DNA of 64,000 nt from Sphingobium faniae (GCA_900100475.1 FMTU01000011.1:1-64000); one strand, 5' to 3'. Positions 1-8,794 are shown, counted from the stretch's first letter. The notes: generated from the sequence alone by a model not told the origin. Translations and numbers: made by a program.

Positions 1-1
1 G

Positions 2-811
2 CTGGCGATCGTCGATGCCGCATTGGCTCGTCATATCGAGATCCCAGCGGTCAGCGACTTTGATTCGCCGACTGGCAAGGGCGCGCTGGGCATGGTCGAA
101 GGGAAGCGCGTCACACTTGGCAATGCCCGCTTCCTGGGCGAATCCGGGATCGATACCGCGTCCCTCGCGGCGCAGGCCGACCAGCTTCGCGCGGATGGCG
201 CAACCGCGATTTTCATGGGACTGGACGAGCGGGCTGCGGGCGTGTTCGCCATCGCCGATCCGATCAAGTCGACCACGGCCGAAGCGCTGGCCGCCTTGCG
301 TGCCGATGGTATCAAGGTGGTGATGCTGACCGGCGACAATCGCACGACGGCCGAGGCGGTCGCGCGCCAACTCGGCATAGATGCCGTCGAGGCCGATGTG
401 CTACCCGACCAGAAAGCCGATGTCGTGACAAGGCTGAAAGGCGAGGGGCGGGTCGTCGCCATGGCGGGTGACGGGGTCAATGACGCGCCGGCGCTGGCGG
501 CGGCGGATGTCGGCATCGCGATGGGGCATGGCACCGACGTCGCCATGGAAAGCGCGGGCGTGACCCTGCTCAAGGGCGATCTCAACGGCATCGTTCGCGC
601 CCGCCAATTGAGCGAGGCGACGATGTCCAATATCCGGCAGAATCTGTTCTTTGCCTTCATCTACAATGCCGCCGGCGTTCCGATCGCGGCAGGGGTGCTG
701 TATCCGGTCTTTGGTATATTGCTTTCGCCGATGATTGCGGCGGCGGCGATGGCGCTGTCTTCGTTCAGCGTCGTCGCCAATGCGCTGCGCCTCAACCGGG
801 TGAAGCTGTGA
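2..811 (+). CDS. copA: Cu(I)-exporting P1B-type ATPase, C-terminal part (5' end outside window)
   Basis: C-terminal part (about 269 residues) of a heavy-metal P-type ATPase of the inner membrane. The left window edge cuts the gene and the frame is open from base 2. Visible are the hinge segment [14 protein letters not shown], the P-domain signature GDGVNDAP, and the last two membrane helices carrying YN (FIYNAAG) and MxxSS (MALSS). In this family that helix pair marks the PIB-1 subgroup, which exports Cu(I) using ATP. The N-terminal metal-binding domains, the CPC motif and the phosphorylated DKTGT lie outside the window. The stop overlaps the start of a CueR-type regulator, which supports copper as the substrate; Ag(I) may also be handled. 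Confidence 0.93.
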   Translation: MAIVDAALARHIEIPAVSDFDSPTGKGALGMVEGKRVTLGNARFLGESGIDTASLAAQADQLRADGATAIFMGLDERAAGVFAIADPIKSTTAEALAALRADGIKVVMLTGDNRTTAEAVARQLGIDAVEADVLPDQKADVVTRLKGEGRVVAMAGDGVNDAPALAAADVGIAMGHGTDVAMESAGVTLLKGDLNGIVRARQLSEATMSNIRQNLFFAFIYNAAGVPIAAGVLYPVFGILLSPMIAAAAMALSSFSVVANALRLNRVKL

Positions 812-1203
812 ATATCGGTGCGACCTCGATAGCGAGCGGGGTCTCGCAGCGGATGATCAGGCATTACGAGAAGATCGGCCTGATCCCGCCACCATCGCGC
901 CGGGACAGCGGCTATCGCGATTATGCGGATGCCGATGTCCACCGCTTGCGGTTCATCGCCAATGCGCGCGATCTCGGCTTTCCGATCGAGGATATCCGCG
1001 GTCTGCTCGGGCTGTGGAGCAACAGCCAGCGGGCCAGCGCCGAGGTCAAGGCCCTCGCCATCGCCCGCGCCGAGGAACTGGGCCGCAAGGCCGAAGCGCT
1101 TCAGGCGCTGCGGCGGACATTGCTCGAACTGGCTGAACGCTGCCATGGCGACGACCGGCCCGACTGCCCGATCATTGAGCGCATATCTAGTAGGAATCCG
1201 TAG
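808..1203 (+). CDS. cueR: MerR-family copper-responsive regulator (CueR/HmrR type)
   Basis: 131-residue MerR-family activator. An N-terminal winged helix (about residues 3-70) is followed by the dimerisation helix and a C-terminal metal loop. The CueR metal-selectivity residues fall at the same numbers as in E. coli CueR: Cys112 and Cys120 in [11 protein letters not shown], and Ser77 in ASAEV, which marks sensors of +1 ions (Cu, Ag, Au). The start is a GTG inside GTGA, overlapping the copA stop, so the two are probably translationally coupled and the regulator controls its own pump operon. The spaced promoter it would remodel must lie upstream of copA, outside the window. Confidence 0.92.
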   Translation: MNIGATSIASGVSQRMIRHYEKIGLIPPPSRRDSGYRDYADADVHRLRFIANARDLGFPIEDIRGLLGLWSNSQRASAEVKALAIARAEELGRKAEALQALRRTLLELAERCHGDDRPDCPIIERISSRNP

Positions 1204-1401
1204 CGGGAATTTTGGGTTACAGAGAATGGAATAGAGGGGCCGTCGCCGTGAGCTCAACACGCTCGCCGGGCATACGGCAAGCTCATGTTAGCGCGGATGC
1301 ACCGATACGTATTCCCCCCGATGTCGCAACCGGTGAACTCCTGCGAGCATGAGAAACCCAAAGCGCGATCCCGTCTGCGCCAACAAGAGGAGAAAGGGAT
1401 T

Positions 1402-1557
1402 ATGGATACATCGCATGCGAATGCGCTGCAGCAAAAGCATGCTGTCCTCGACCGTCAGATTCAGGAAGAGATGAGCCGCCCCATGCCGGACGATGTCATG
1501 ATTCAGCAGCTTAAGAAGCAAAAGCTACGCCTCAAGGAAGAACTGGCCAGGCATTGA
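1402..1557 (+). CDS. Small DUF465 (YdcH-like) protein
   Basis: 51-residue acidic and basic helical protein. It matches the short YdcH/DUF465 pattern: an N-terminal helix with HAVLDRQIQEE, then a short linker with a proline, then a second helix of the form QLKKQKLRLKEEL. The start is taken at ATG 1402 because an AGGAGAAAGG ribosome site lies just before it; longer in-frame extensions upstream do not look like the family. The function of DUF465 is unknown. It lies between the copper genes and a strong hairpin and is probably transcribed alone. Confidence 0.75.
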   Translation: MDTSHANALQQKHAVLDRQIQEEMSRPMPDDVMIQQLKKQKLRLKEELARH

Positions 1558-1897
1558 AGTCTGCCTCGGGCGTGAGCCATGAACCGGCCTGATCGTTCTG
1601 GCCGGTTCTCGCTCCAGCCCAACTCCGCGTCTGAAGCATCGTGGACGCTTGGGCGCGCAGCGGCCCAAGAGATCAGAGGCGGTCGAAATGGGGGGAGGGG
1701 GCGCCTTTTGCTGCATTAAGGATAACCGTCCGCCCTCCGTGGTCCGAATAAAGCGGCCGGTCAGAAATCGCCCATAGTCTCGTCCATGCCCCGCCATGAT
1801 CGGCCAGGAACCAGTCGCTCACCGATGCCGTCGATTGACTCCCAAGGATACGATTCATATACGAATCATATATTGTAAATAGCGGCGAAGGGCATCC
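1558..1897 (+). promoter_or_regulatory. Intergenic region with tandem repeats before the ParD-like/map operon
   Basis: 340 bases without a convincing gene. At 1848-1869 two head-to-tail 11-mers, ATACGATTCAT and ATACGAATCAT, differ at one base; the central part also reads as the inverted repeat GATTC-N6-GAATC. An AT-rich TATATTGTAAAT follows directly and could hold the -10 element. GAAGGGC before ATG 1898 is a plausible ribosome site. This arrangement suggests an operator bound by the ParD-like protein or another dimeric regulator; that is inference. Confidence 0.5.
1581..1608 (+). terminator. Hairpin after the DUF465 gene
   Basis: Perfect 9-bp inverted repeat GAACCGGCC / GGCCGGTTC with a 10-base loop, 23 bases after the DUF465 stop. 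There is no clear T-run, so it is either a weak intrinsic terminator or an mRNA 3'-end stabiliser. It marks the end of that transcription unit. Confidence 0.55.
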
Positions 1898-2104
1898 ATG
1901 GGCATTGTGAAAATCAACGACGAGCTGCACGAAGAGGTCCGCAGGGCCAGCACCGTGATGTGCCGTTCCATCAATGCGCAAGCCGAATTCTGGATGAAGA
2001 TCGGTATGCTCGCCGAGGCAAGCCCCACCTTGTCATTCAATGACATCGTCAAGACGCAATTTTCCGCAGCACATGTTCGCCTCGTCGAAGCGGCCTCTGC
2101 CTGA
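1898..2104 (+). CDS. ParD-like antitoxin-type protein
   Basis: 68-residue protein that opens with a beta strand and helix typical of ribbon-helix-helix proteins (MGIVKINDELHEEVRRAS), followed by RSINAQAEFWMKIG. This fits the ParD-like family, small proteins annotated as putative type II antitoxins. No RelE/ParE-type toxin is next to it. Instead, one base after its stop, a methionine aminopeptidase gene begins. I recall such ParD-like/map pairs from other proteobacteria. It could act as an autoregulator at the tandem repeats just upstream, or as a partner of the aminopeptidase; neither is shown by the sequence. Confidence 0.72.
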   Translation: MGIVKINDELHEEVRRASTVMCRSINAQAEFWMKIGMLAEASPTLSFNDIVKTQFSAAHVRLVEAASA

Positions 2105-2105
2105 C

Positions 2106-2885
2106 ATGGTGAAGACATCTGACGAACTGGCGCTGATGCGTGCTTCCGGCAAGCTGTTGGCGTCCGTCTTCGAGATGCTGGACGAGCAAGACCTCGCCGG
2201 CATGTCGACATTGCAGGTCAACGCTCTGGTCGATCGCTTCATCACCGTGGAGCTCGCCGCGCGTCCGGCGAGCAAAGGGCAGTACGGTTTCAAATTCGTC
2301 CTGAACAGCTCGATCAATCACGTCGTGTGCCACGGGGTGCCGGATGCAGACGAGATCGTCCGGGACGGCGACATCATCAATCTCGACATCACGCTGGAGA
2401 AGAACGGCTTCATTGCGGACTCGAGCAAGACCTACCTGATCGGCGACGTTTCATCTGCCGCAAAACGACTGGTGCGTGTCGCCCAGGAGGCGATGTGGAA
2501 AGGCATAGGGCAGGTGCGGCCTGGCGCCCATATCGGCGCCATCGGCTTCGCGATCGAGCGGCACGCCAAAAAGAACGGCTATTCGGTTGTGCGTGAATTT
2601 TGCGGGCACGGCATTGGTCGCGAGATGCACGAGGAGCCGCAAGTCATGAATTTCGGGCGGCCGGGGGTGGGCGTGCGCCTGCGCGAGGGCATGGTTTTCA
2701 CGATCGAGCCGATGGTTAATCAGGGTACGCGCAAGGTCTCTACCGAAGATGATGGATGGACGGTCGTGACCAACGACCGGAAGCTCTCGGCCCAGTTCGA
2801 GCATACGGTCGCGGTTACCGGGACCGGCGTCGAAGTACTGACTTTGCGGCGCGACGAAATGCCGATGCTGGCGCGCGTAGCGTAG
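2106..2885 (+). CDS. map: Type I methionine aminopeptidase
   Basis: 259-residue cytosolic enzyme that removes the initiator methionine from nascent proteins. All five metal ligands of type I MetAP are present: Asp94 (INLDITL), Asp105 (FIADSSK), His168 (FCGHGIGR), Glu201 (FTIEPMV) and Glu232 (FEHTVAV). The catalytic His76 lies in VVCHGVP. There is no N-terminal zinc-finger or SH3 extension. ATG 2106 is chosen because it begins the family homology and follows the ParD-like stop by one base; an in-frame ATG at 2040 would overlap that gene. It is probably an additional copy, since bacteria carry an essential chromosomal map elsewhere. Confidence 0.93.
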   Translation: MVKTSDELALMRASGKLLASVFEMLDEQDLAGMSTLQVNALVDRFITVELAARPASKGQYGFKFVLNSSINHVVCHGVPDADEIVRDGDIINLDITLEKNGFIADSSKTYLIGDVSSAAKRLVRVAQEAMWKGIGQVRPGAHIGAIGFAIERHAKKNGYSVVREFCGHGIGREMHEEPQVMNFGRPGVGVRLREGMVFTIEPMVNQGTRKVSTEDDGWTVVTNDRKLSAQFEHTVAVTGTGVEVLTLRRDEMPMLARVA

Positions 2886-2958
2886 CGCGCCCTCACGGCG
2901 GCTTCGTTGCAGATGCTCCCCGAAAGCAAACCGACAACTAACCACGAAAATCGGGTGA

Positions 2959-3264
2959 TCACGCCTGCGATGCCGACGAGTTCCATGATATCAAATCGTC
3001 GATCCGGTTGATCGGGTAACCCTCGCCGATGCGGTCGAGCACATCGGCCAGCCAATCCTGCGGATTGACGCCATTGAGCTTGACCGCATAGCGCAGCGTC
3101 TCGGCGAGTGGGGAACGCGCGGAAGCGCGAGCGAGGACATCGTCTGCCCAGGCGAAGAACTCCAGCGCCTTGAACCGGGAGGCCTTGCGGGCGTTGCGCC
3201 GGATATCAGGCGGTTCGGCGGCGATTCCGCGCTCGATCTCGTAGAGCTCGCCAATACGGCGCAT
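2959..3264 (-). pseudogene. IS66-family transposase (TnpC) remnant with internal deletion
   Basis: 101 codons that read as IS66 TnpC C-terminal sequence in two blocks: a proximal block from RRIGELYEIERGI to SPLAETLRYA, and a distal block KLNGVNPQDWLADVLDRI...INRIDDLISWN at the end. In intact IS66 transposases roughly 60 residues containing the last catalytic region separate these blocks; here they are fused in frame. Recognisable homology extends a few codons past the first ATG, then stops. No inverted repeats or accessory tnpA/tnpB genes are visible. This is a dead fragment left by deletion. Confidence 0.8.
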
Positions 3265-3476
3265 TCCGCCGGCTGCATTCCGTTGAGGACTCCTGGCGGC
3301 GTGCCTGACGAGAGTTCCACTGGGGATATTGCTTAATTACGCGCGCGGGGCATGCGCTTAGATGCGTTCGACGGGCGAAGAGGGCTGCGCCCTGATGTTT
3401 CCGTCTGAGTGCATTGCGCCGAGGTCGAACTATGTGCCCCTATTCATCGACTGCGGGTCTCGAAACTGGACAACAT

Positions 3477-6050
3477 ATGACCAAGGAATCCCTTATGGAG
3501 AGCTCGCTGGACGGCTTGTCCGCAACACAGGTTCGTGAGCGGCTGGACCAGGACGGGCCGAACGAGCTCCCGCGGCAGAAGAAACGCTCGCCATGGCGGA
3601 TTGCGCTCGAGGTGCTGCGCGAGCCGATGTTGGCGCTGCTGCTTGCCGCAGGGCTCACCTACCTCCTTCTGGGCGACACGGGAGAGGCGTTGATCCTGCT
3701 TCTGTTCGCGTGTTTCTCGATATTGCTGACCGTCGTGCAGGAAGCCCGGACCGAGAATGTGCTGGAAGCGCTGCGGGATCTTTCAGCGCCGCGTGCGCTT
3801 GTCATGCGCGATGGCGGGACCGTGCGCGTGCCGGGCCGCGAGGTCGTTCAAGGCGATATCCTCGTTCTTGACGAAGGGGACAGGATCGCGGCGGACGCGC
3901 TGGTGCTGCGGACCCAGGGGCTCGAATGCGATGAATCGCTTCTGACAGGGGAATCCATTCCAGTGCGCAAGCGCAGCGCTCTCCAGGAGGACGCGGTCGC
4001 GCATGAGCCTGGCGGGGACGATCTGCCTTATGTCTTTGGCGGTGCGATCGTCACGCGCGGTGGAGGCCTCGCCCGCGTGACGGCCACGGGCCCCCGCAGC
4101 CGCATTGGCGAGATTGGCAGGTCATTATCCAGCGTCGAGACCGAAGCGCCCCGGCTGCAGCATGAGATGCGCAGGATCGTGCGGATTTGCGCGGTTGGCG
4201 GCATCTCGATCGCTGCCCTGGTGGTTCTTCTCTACGGGTTAGTGCGCGGGGGATGGCTCGATGCGCTGCTTGCCGGCATCGCGATCGGAATGTCGCTTCT
4301 GCCCGAGGAGTTCCCGGTCGTCCTTGCGATCTTCATGGCAATGGGCGCTTGGCGTATCGCGCAGGTCGGCGTGCTCACCCGGCGGGCGTCGGCGATTGAG
4401 TCCATGGGCGCGGCGACAGTCCTTTGCACGGACAAGACCGGAACGCTGACCCAGAACAGGATGGTTGCAGCCGGACTCTGGATGGCGTCCGGCGAAACGG
4501 CCGATCTTGGGGCGGGGATGGCCAGCGATCGTTTCGACGAGCTTTTGCGATATGGTGCGATGGCGAGTGCCCCGATCCCCGTCGATCCGATGGAGGTGGC
4601 CTTCCACGAAGCTGCCGTTTCGGCGGCCTGCCAAGATGTACGCGGATGGACGCTGATACATACCAACGCCTTGCGACCAGATTTGCTGGCGATGTCGAAT
4701 ATCTGGGAGAGTCCCGGGGAGGAGACGACGTTCGTTGCCGCGGCCAAGGGCGCGCCCGAGGCGATTGGCCGCCTGTGCAGGCTCGACAAGGAGGGTCAGG
4801 CCCGGCTCGAGGCGGCGGCCACCGCGATGGCGGTGCGCGGCATGCGTGTCCTTGGCGTGGCGGCCGGACGCGTCCCGCGCGAGGTGGCGGCGAAGGATCA
4901 TCTCGAGCATGATTTTGAGCTGCTTGGACTTGTTGGATTGAAGGATCCGCTTCGCCCTGGTGTCAAAGAGGCGATTGCCCAATGCAGGACTGCCGGGATC
5001 CGTGTGATCATGATCACGGGTGACTATGCGGCAACAGCGCAGGCGATCGGCGCGGAAGCGGGTCTCGATGCCGGTGAAACGCTCACAGGACCGACTATCA
5101 GCACCCTGAGTGACGAGGAATTGTCGGAGCGGATCAAGACCGTCTCGATCTGCGCGCGGACGATGCCCGATCAGAAATTGCGGATCGTTTCGGCGCTCAA
5201 GGCTGCTGGTGACATCGTCGCCATGACGGGTGACGGCGTCAACGATGCACCTGCGCTGCGGGCCGCACATATTGGTGTCGCCATGGGCAAGCGCGGCACC
5301 GACGTTGCGCGGGAGGCGTCATCGATCGTGCTGGTGGAGGACGATTTTGGCGCGATCGTCTCGGCGATCCGGCTGGGGCGGCGGATCTATGACAATATTC
5401 GAAAGGCGATAGGTTTCATTTTCGCGGTTCATGTGCCGATTGCGGGGCTTGCACTGTTGCCGTTGCTCCTGGGGACGCCGATTTTGCTGGGCCCCATCCA
5501 GATCGCCCTCCTCGAGATGATCATCGATCCGGTCTGCGCACTTGTGTTCGAGGCAGAGCAGGAAGAAGAGAATTTGATGCAGCGGCCGCCGCGTGCGCCG
5601 CAGGAGCGTTTGTTCAACCTGCCTTTGGTGGCAAGTTCGGTGTTTCAAGGGGGGCTGGCGCTCGCGGTGCTCGGTGCGATCCTCGTCGCTTCGGGCCGTA
5701 TTTCGTTGCCGGTTGAAGAATTAAGGACATTCATGTTCTTTGCTCTTGTCGCCTCGGTGATTGCCCTGGTTCTCGCCCATCGGTCGTTCAGTGCGCATAT
5801 CAGCCAGGCGGTTGTCCGGCACAATGTGGCGTTCCGCTTTGTCCTGGGATTTATCCTGGCCGGGACGGTCCTGATCTTCGGGGTTGAACCGCTTCAGCAG
5901 CGTTTGGGTTTTGCGCCACTGGGCTGGGTTGAGGTCGGCTTGATCATATTGACAGGCGTTGCGTTGCTCGGCGCCTTCGAACTGATCAAAGCGGTCGGCG
6001 CGCACCTGGCGCCGTTGATCAGGCCGGTGGGTAGCCGACGCCTATCTTGA
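3477..6050 (+). CDS. P2-type cation-transporting ATPase
   Basis: About 857-residue inner-membrane pump of the SERCA/PMCA-like P2 class. Domains in order are the cation-ATPase N-terminal domain (LSATQVRERLDQDGPNELP), two helices, the actuator loop with TGES, helix 4 with PEEFP, the phosphorylation site CTDKTGTLT, the hinge [17 protein letters not shown], and a C-terminal block of membrane helices. Helix 4 reads PEEFP instead of the PEGLP of Ca-ATPases, and helix 6 has IIDPVCALVFEAE, so the ion (Ca, Mn, Mg or other) is uncertain. ATG 3477 is used; ATG 3495, preceded by AAGGAA at good spacing, is an equally good start. Monocistronic, with an IS66 remnant upstream. Confidence 0.9.
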   Translation: MTKESLMESSLDGLSATQVRERLDQDGPNELPRQKKRSPWRIALEVLREPMLALLLAAGLTYLLLGDTGEALILLLFACFSILLTVVQEARTENVLEALRDLSAPRALVMRDGGTVRVPGREVVQGDILVLDEGDRIAADALVLRTQGLECDESLLTGESIPVRKRSALQEDAVAHEPGGDDLPYVFGGAIVTRGGGLARVTATGPRSRIGEIGRSLSSVETEAPRLQHEMRRIVRICAVGGISIAALVVLLYGLVRGGWLDALLAGIAIGMSLLPEEFPVVLAIFMAMGAWRIAQVGVLTRRASAIESMGAATVLCTDKTGTLTQNRMVAAGLWMASGETADLGAGMASDRFDELLRYGAMASAPIPVDPMEVAFHEAAVSAACQDVRGWTLIHTNALRPDLLAMSNIWESPGEETTFVAAAKGAPEAIGRLCRLDKEGQARLEAAATAMAVRGMRVLGVAAGRVPREVAAKDHLEHDFELLGLVGLKDPLRPGVKEAIAQCRTAGIRVIMITGDYAATAQAIGAEAGLDAGETLTGPTISTLSDEELSERIKTVSICARTMPDQKLRIVSALKAAGDIVAMTGDGVNDAPALRAAHIGVAMGKRGTDVAREASSIVLVEDDFGAIVSAIRLGRRIYDNIRKAIGFIFAVHVPIAGLALLPLLLGTPILLGPIQIALLEMIIDPVCALVFEAEQEEENLMQRPPRAPQERLFNLPLVASSVFQGGLALAVLGAILVASGRISLPVEELRTFMFFALVASVIALVLAHRSFSAHISQAVVRHNVAFRFVLGFILAGTVLIFGVEPLQQRLGFAPLGWVEVGLIILTGVALLGAFELIKAVGAHLAPLIRPVGSRRLS

Positions 6051-6453
6051 ATCTGGAACTTTTATGCGGTGCGCTTCCGGGTAGCGGCGGACGGTGGCCG
6101 AGGCGGTGCAATCGCGGCTGGCCTGACAGTCTTCACCCTGTTCATGGGGCGTGGAACGGCTAAGGCCGCGCTCGATTGCAGGGGGGAGCGGATGGTGCGG
6201 TAGGTGCAGATACGCACGCGGATCCGGGTCAACGATGCCGGGTGGGTAATGCGTCGGCTCATCGTTGGATCCAACTGCGCGAATGCTCGTTCCGAAGGTC
6301 TTTGCGGGCATGATCCAGGTGCGCATTTGGCCAGCGGTCGCGCTTTCAGCGCCGCGGCTTCGCACTGCCGAGCATACGTTTGTTGATAACCTGGGTGGTT
6401 TCAAGCCCGATCCTGTCGCCGGGAATGAGGCACCCGAGCATCGCCCCAGGTCC
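6051..6453. other. Stretch without a recognisable gene
   Basis: Several overlapping open frames exist on both strands, but none shows a protein-like composition, a good ribosome site or a family I know. It lies between the end of the P-type ATPase and a small leftward gene. Confidence 0.4.
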
Positions 6454-6726
6454 TTATCGCGCCGATGGCGACGTGCTTTGACGCGGGGTCCGGTGCGTCG
6501 GCTCGAGACCGATGACATCGGTCGAGGCAAGCAGATAAACATCTTCTCCGCTGAAGAAGGTCTCGACGCGTTCGTCGTTGTTGTCCGGACGAGGGATGTG
6601 ACCGAAGCGGCCCTGCCAACGCTGATCAACAAACTCCAGCAGTGCATCCCAGGCGGCGGAATCGGTGTCGTAGACCGCAAGCGTCTCTTGCCCCTGATAG
6701 AGAATGATGAGAACTATGGCCTGCAT
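6454..6726 (-). CDS. Hypothetical protein, 90 residues
   Basis: Unrecognised, but it reads like a real protein. It has a hydrophobic beta-type start (MQAIVLIILYQG), an acidic and aromatic middle (VYDTDSAAWDALLEFVDQRW) and DERVETFFSGEDVYLLAS near the end. The last 15 or so residues are basic and may be readthrough of a less conserved tail. A longer frame on the opposite strand (6265-6807) is judged a shadow because its composition is not protein-like. No neighbour suggests a function. Confidence 0.5.
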   Translation of the reverse strand: MQAIVLIILYQGQETLAVYDTDSAAWDALLEFVDQRWQGRFGHIPRPDNNDERVETFFSGEDVYLLASTDVIGLEPTHRTPRQSTSPSAR

Positions 6727-7122
6727 GGGCGCGTCCAGTCGGCTGCGCCGACATGGCGCGTGGGGGCGTCCTACCTGCTAGTTTCGGCTCACACCTACCT
6801 TCAATAAGTAATCTTCCCAATCTTGAATTCGATCTGTCCTCACCCGATGCAGATGTTTTTATAGAAGAACATCCCAAAAGGTGTAAATATTCTGTTAATA
6901 ATATTTATTTGATTTCGTTATGCGCTATAGCATGACGTTGTCTATGCTGTCCGGATGGGCAACATTCCCGTGTCCGTCTTGTCATATTCTTGTAGAGCGC
7001 ATTGCCGGGCCTGCTTTGCTCGATCCCGTCCGCCAAGGCCGATGGGTATTGGGTCGATTGCCCGGATTTGCCCGCTGCGGTAGGCTTTTGCTGAACGAAA
7101 GGCCCTATGCGGTGGAACCGAG
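6727..7122. other. Intergenic region with an AT-rich island
   Basis: No convincing gene. Around 6820-6935 the base composition drops sharply to AT-rich (TGTTAATAATATTTATTTG), unlike the surrounding DNA. This could hold a promoter for the downstream small membrane protein or mark an old insertion junction. Nothing else is recognisable. Confidence 0.4.
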
Positions 7123-7392
7123 ATGGGACAGCTGACGACAGTCGAAGCGGCCAACTGGATGGCATTGTATCTGGCGACCGGGATCTGTTGCGCGATGGCT
7201 TTCGCGCTCTCGATCGGGATGATGCTATGCGTGGTGTACCGCGAACGCAGCTGGACCGCAGTGACCTCCTGGCAAGCGGCGCTGTTGTTCGTGCCGCGAA
7301 CCTGGTGGCGTTGGCAGAAGCTCTATTTGACCTCAACGCCCGTGACCCTCGCGATCGTCATCTTGTTCGCGGCCTCGTTGAACTGGGGCTAG
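7123..7392 (+). CDS. Small two-helix membrane protein
   Basis: 89 residues. A first membrane helix (about 10-40, ANWMALYLATGICCAMAF onward) and a second near the C-terminus (LAIVILFAASLNW) are joined by a basic, Trp-rich loop (VPRTWWRWQKLY). No family is recognised. Its stop TAG and the stop of the facing DUF1173-like gene share the palindrome CTAG at 7389-7392, tight convergent packing that supports both genes being real. Its position at the edge of the transfer region suggests, but does not show, a role in conjugation. Confidence 0.55.
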   Translation: MGQLTTVEAANWMALYLATGICCAMAFALSIGMMLCVVYRERSWTAVTSWQAALLFVPRTWWRWQKLYLTSTPVTLAIVILFAASLNWG

Positions 7393-8684
7393 AGACCGAA
7401 GCCGCGCAGGACGGCTGGCGCGATCCGGTGCCGCTCGAGATCGAGCGGTGAGACGCAAACGAGCGGAGCGAGCTGCTCCATTCGTGGGTGCGTTGCGGTC
7501 TTAGGGACCAGGTAGGTCTCATCATTCGAGCCCATCGCTTCGACCACGACCTGCCGGATTTCACCCGTGGATCTCGATCGCGCCTCGAGCAGGAAATCCG
7601 GCCGACAGGGACCGATCGGGGTCAGGGTGTCGAACACAGGCTTCTCGATCGCCAGGTCGATATCGTAGCGGTCAAATGTCATGCGTAGCTTGATCAAATC
7701 GCGCAGCACCGCGCGCTCGAATTCGGAGTCGATGGGGATGAACCGCCGACCCGACAGGATCGGCTGGGCGTATGCGCGAAGTGGCGCATATCCATGTGCC
7801 TCGGGATATTGTCCGGCCACGATGAGGACCAGATAGGGACCCTTGATCGGATTGCCGCGCACGGAGGGAGATTGCACACGGTTGGCGATCACGACCGGGT
7901 CGAAGCCCGACACCTGGATCGTCGAGCCGCGGAACTCATGTGCGAAGAGGGCGAGGAAGGCCTGGGGCGCATGGCCGCGCGGCCAACGGCGGGCTATTGC
8001 GCGCAGGCTGGCATAAACGCGTTTGCTGTGGAGCGCCTGCGCATGGGTCCAGAAAGCGCGACCGAGCTCGATCCCTGGCGCGATTTCGATTCTTGTCGCA
8101 GCGGCGGACAGGGTTCGGAACTCATCGCTGATCGAATGGCCGACATGATCTTCGCCAAGCGGCGGGACGCGGTTGAGACCGGAAATATGGAGGAGGCGCC
8201 AAAGCAGGCGGGCGAGCCGGGGGACTGAACCCTGGCGCGTCCGGTCGTCGCTACTGTCTTCTTCGGGCTTTTGCGCGAGCTTCTCCGGTGCCGGGCGCAG
8301 CACTTCGAAATAACCCATTGGCGGATCGGCGGCGCTTTCATGGGTGCGCACCTCGCTTAGCCGATTGGTGGCCTGCTCACGGAAAAAAGGGCAGTCGGGA
8401 TGGTGCTCGGGGCGGTCGGTGCTGGTGAGCCGGCGAAGATAATAGGTTTCAGCCTCGGACAGGAAGGCGGGGGTCAGGATCGGCGGTGAAGCGCCGGGCT
8501 GCAGACAATCGCAGGCGATCCATTTCTCCCCAATGCGGGCTTGCTGGACGAGGGTGATGCCGGCCTCTTCGTCATGCCTTGAGCCCCTGCCGGAATACCA
8601 TCGGACAAGGGCGTCGCGCACAGGTTGGGGCAGCGGAATTCTGCCCGTGCCAAGGCCATTGGTGCGGCGAGGGATCAGCCACAT
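7389..8684 (-). CDS. DUF1173-like protein with PD-(D/E)XK-like C-terminal motif
   Basis: 431 residues. The N-terminal part holds a possible zinc site, Cys58-x-Cys60 and His94/His95-x2/3-Cys98 (CDC and EHHPDCPF), as I recall from DUF1173 proteins found with conjugative systems of Alphaproteobacteria. The middle has WTHAQALHS, GHAPQAFLALFA and RRFIPIDSEFERAVLRDL. The C-terminus has an endonuclease-fold pattern: Glu347 (IEKPVF), Arg-Pro-Asp363-Phe (CRPDFLLEA) and Glu382 (VVVEAMG) followed by Tyr391 and Lys395. A shorter homologue lacking the zinc and nuclease motifs lies at 33380-34258, on the other side of the tra cluster. The family and fold calls are from memory and pattern; function unknown. 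Confidence 0.65.
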   Translation of the reverse strand: MWLIPRRTNGLGTGRIPLPQPVRDALVRWYSGRGSRHDEEAGITLVQQARIGEKWIACDCLQPGASPPILTPAFLSEAETYYLRRLTSTDRPEHHPDCPFFREQATNRLSEVRTHESAADPPMGYFEVLRPAPEKLAQKPEEDSSDDRTRQGSVPRLARLLWRLLHISGLNRVPPLGEDHVGHSISDEFRTLSAAATRIEIAPGIELGRAFWTHAQALHSKRVYASLRAIARRWPRGHAPQAFLALFAHEFRGSTIQVSGFDPVVIANRVQSPSVRGNPIKGPYLVLIVAGQYPEAHGYAPLRAYAQPILSGRRFIPIDSEFERAVLRDLIKLRMTFDRYDIDLAIEKPVFDTLTPIGPCRPDFLLEARSRSTGEIRQVVVEAMGSNDETYLVPKTATHPRMEQLAPLVCVSPLDLERHRIAPAVLRGFGL

Positions 8685-8752
8685 GCGCTGCCGTCCCAGG
8701 CCCTCATCGTCCGACTCTGATGGCGGCGGCGCGGATTGACAAGGTTGGATTT

Positions 8753-8792
8753 GATCCTCTCCACTTGGCTCAAGTGCGAATTGGAGAGGATC
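8753..8792 (+). promoter_or_regulatory. Perfect inverted repeat burying the ribosome site of the transglycosylase gene
   Basis: GATCCTCTCCA (8753-8763) pairs perfectly with TGGAGAGGATC (8782-8792), an 11-bp stem. The right arm contains the Shine-Dalgarno GGAGAGGA for ATG 8795. Between the arms, CACTTG-GCT-CAAGTG forms a second small hairpin that competes for the stem base. In RNA this would hide the ribosome site; as DNA it could also be an operator. A TTGACA-like -35 lies upstream at 8736-8741. Confidence 0.7.
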
Positions 8793-8794
8793 TC

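Noticed and set aside
4239-5270. 343-codon minus-strand frame
   Set aside because: Antisense to the P-type ATPase, with no protein-like features.
6265-6807. 180-codon plus-strand frame
   Set aside because: Overlaps the more protein-like minus-strand gene 6454-6726; no ribosome site or family.
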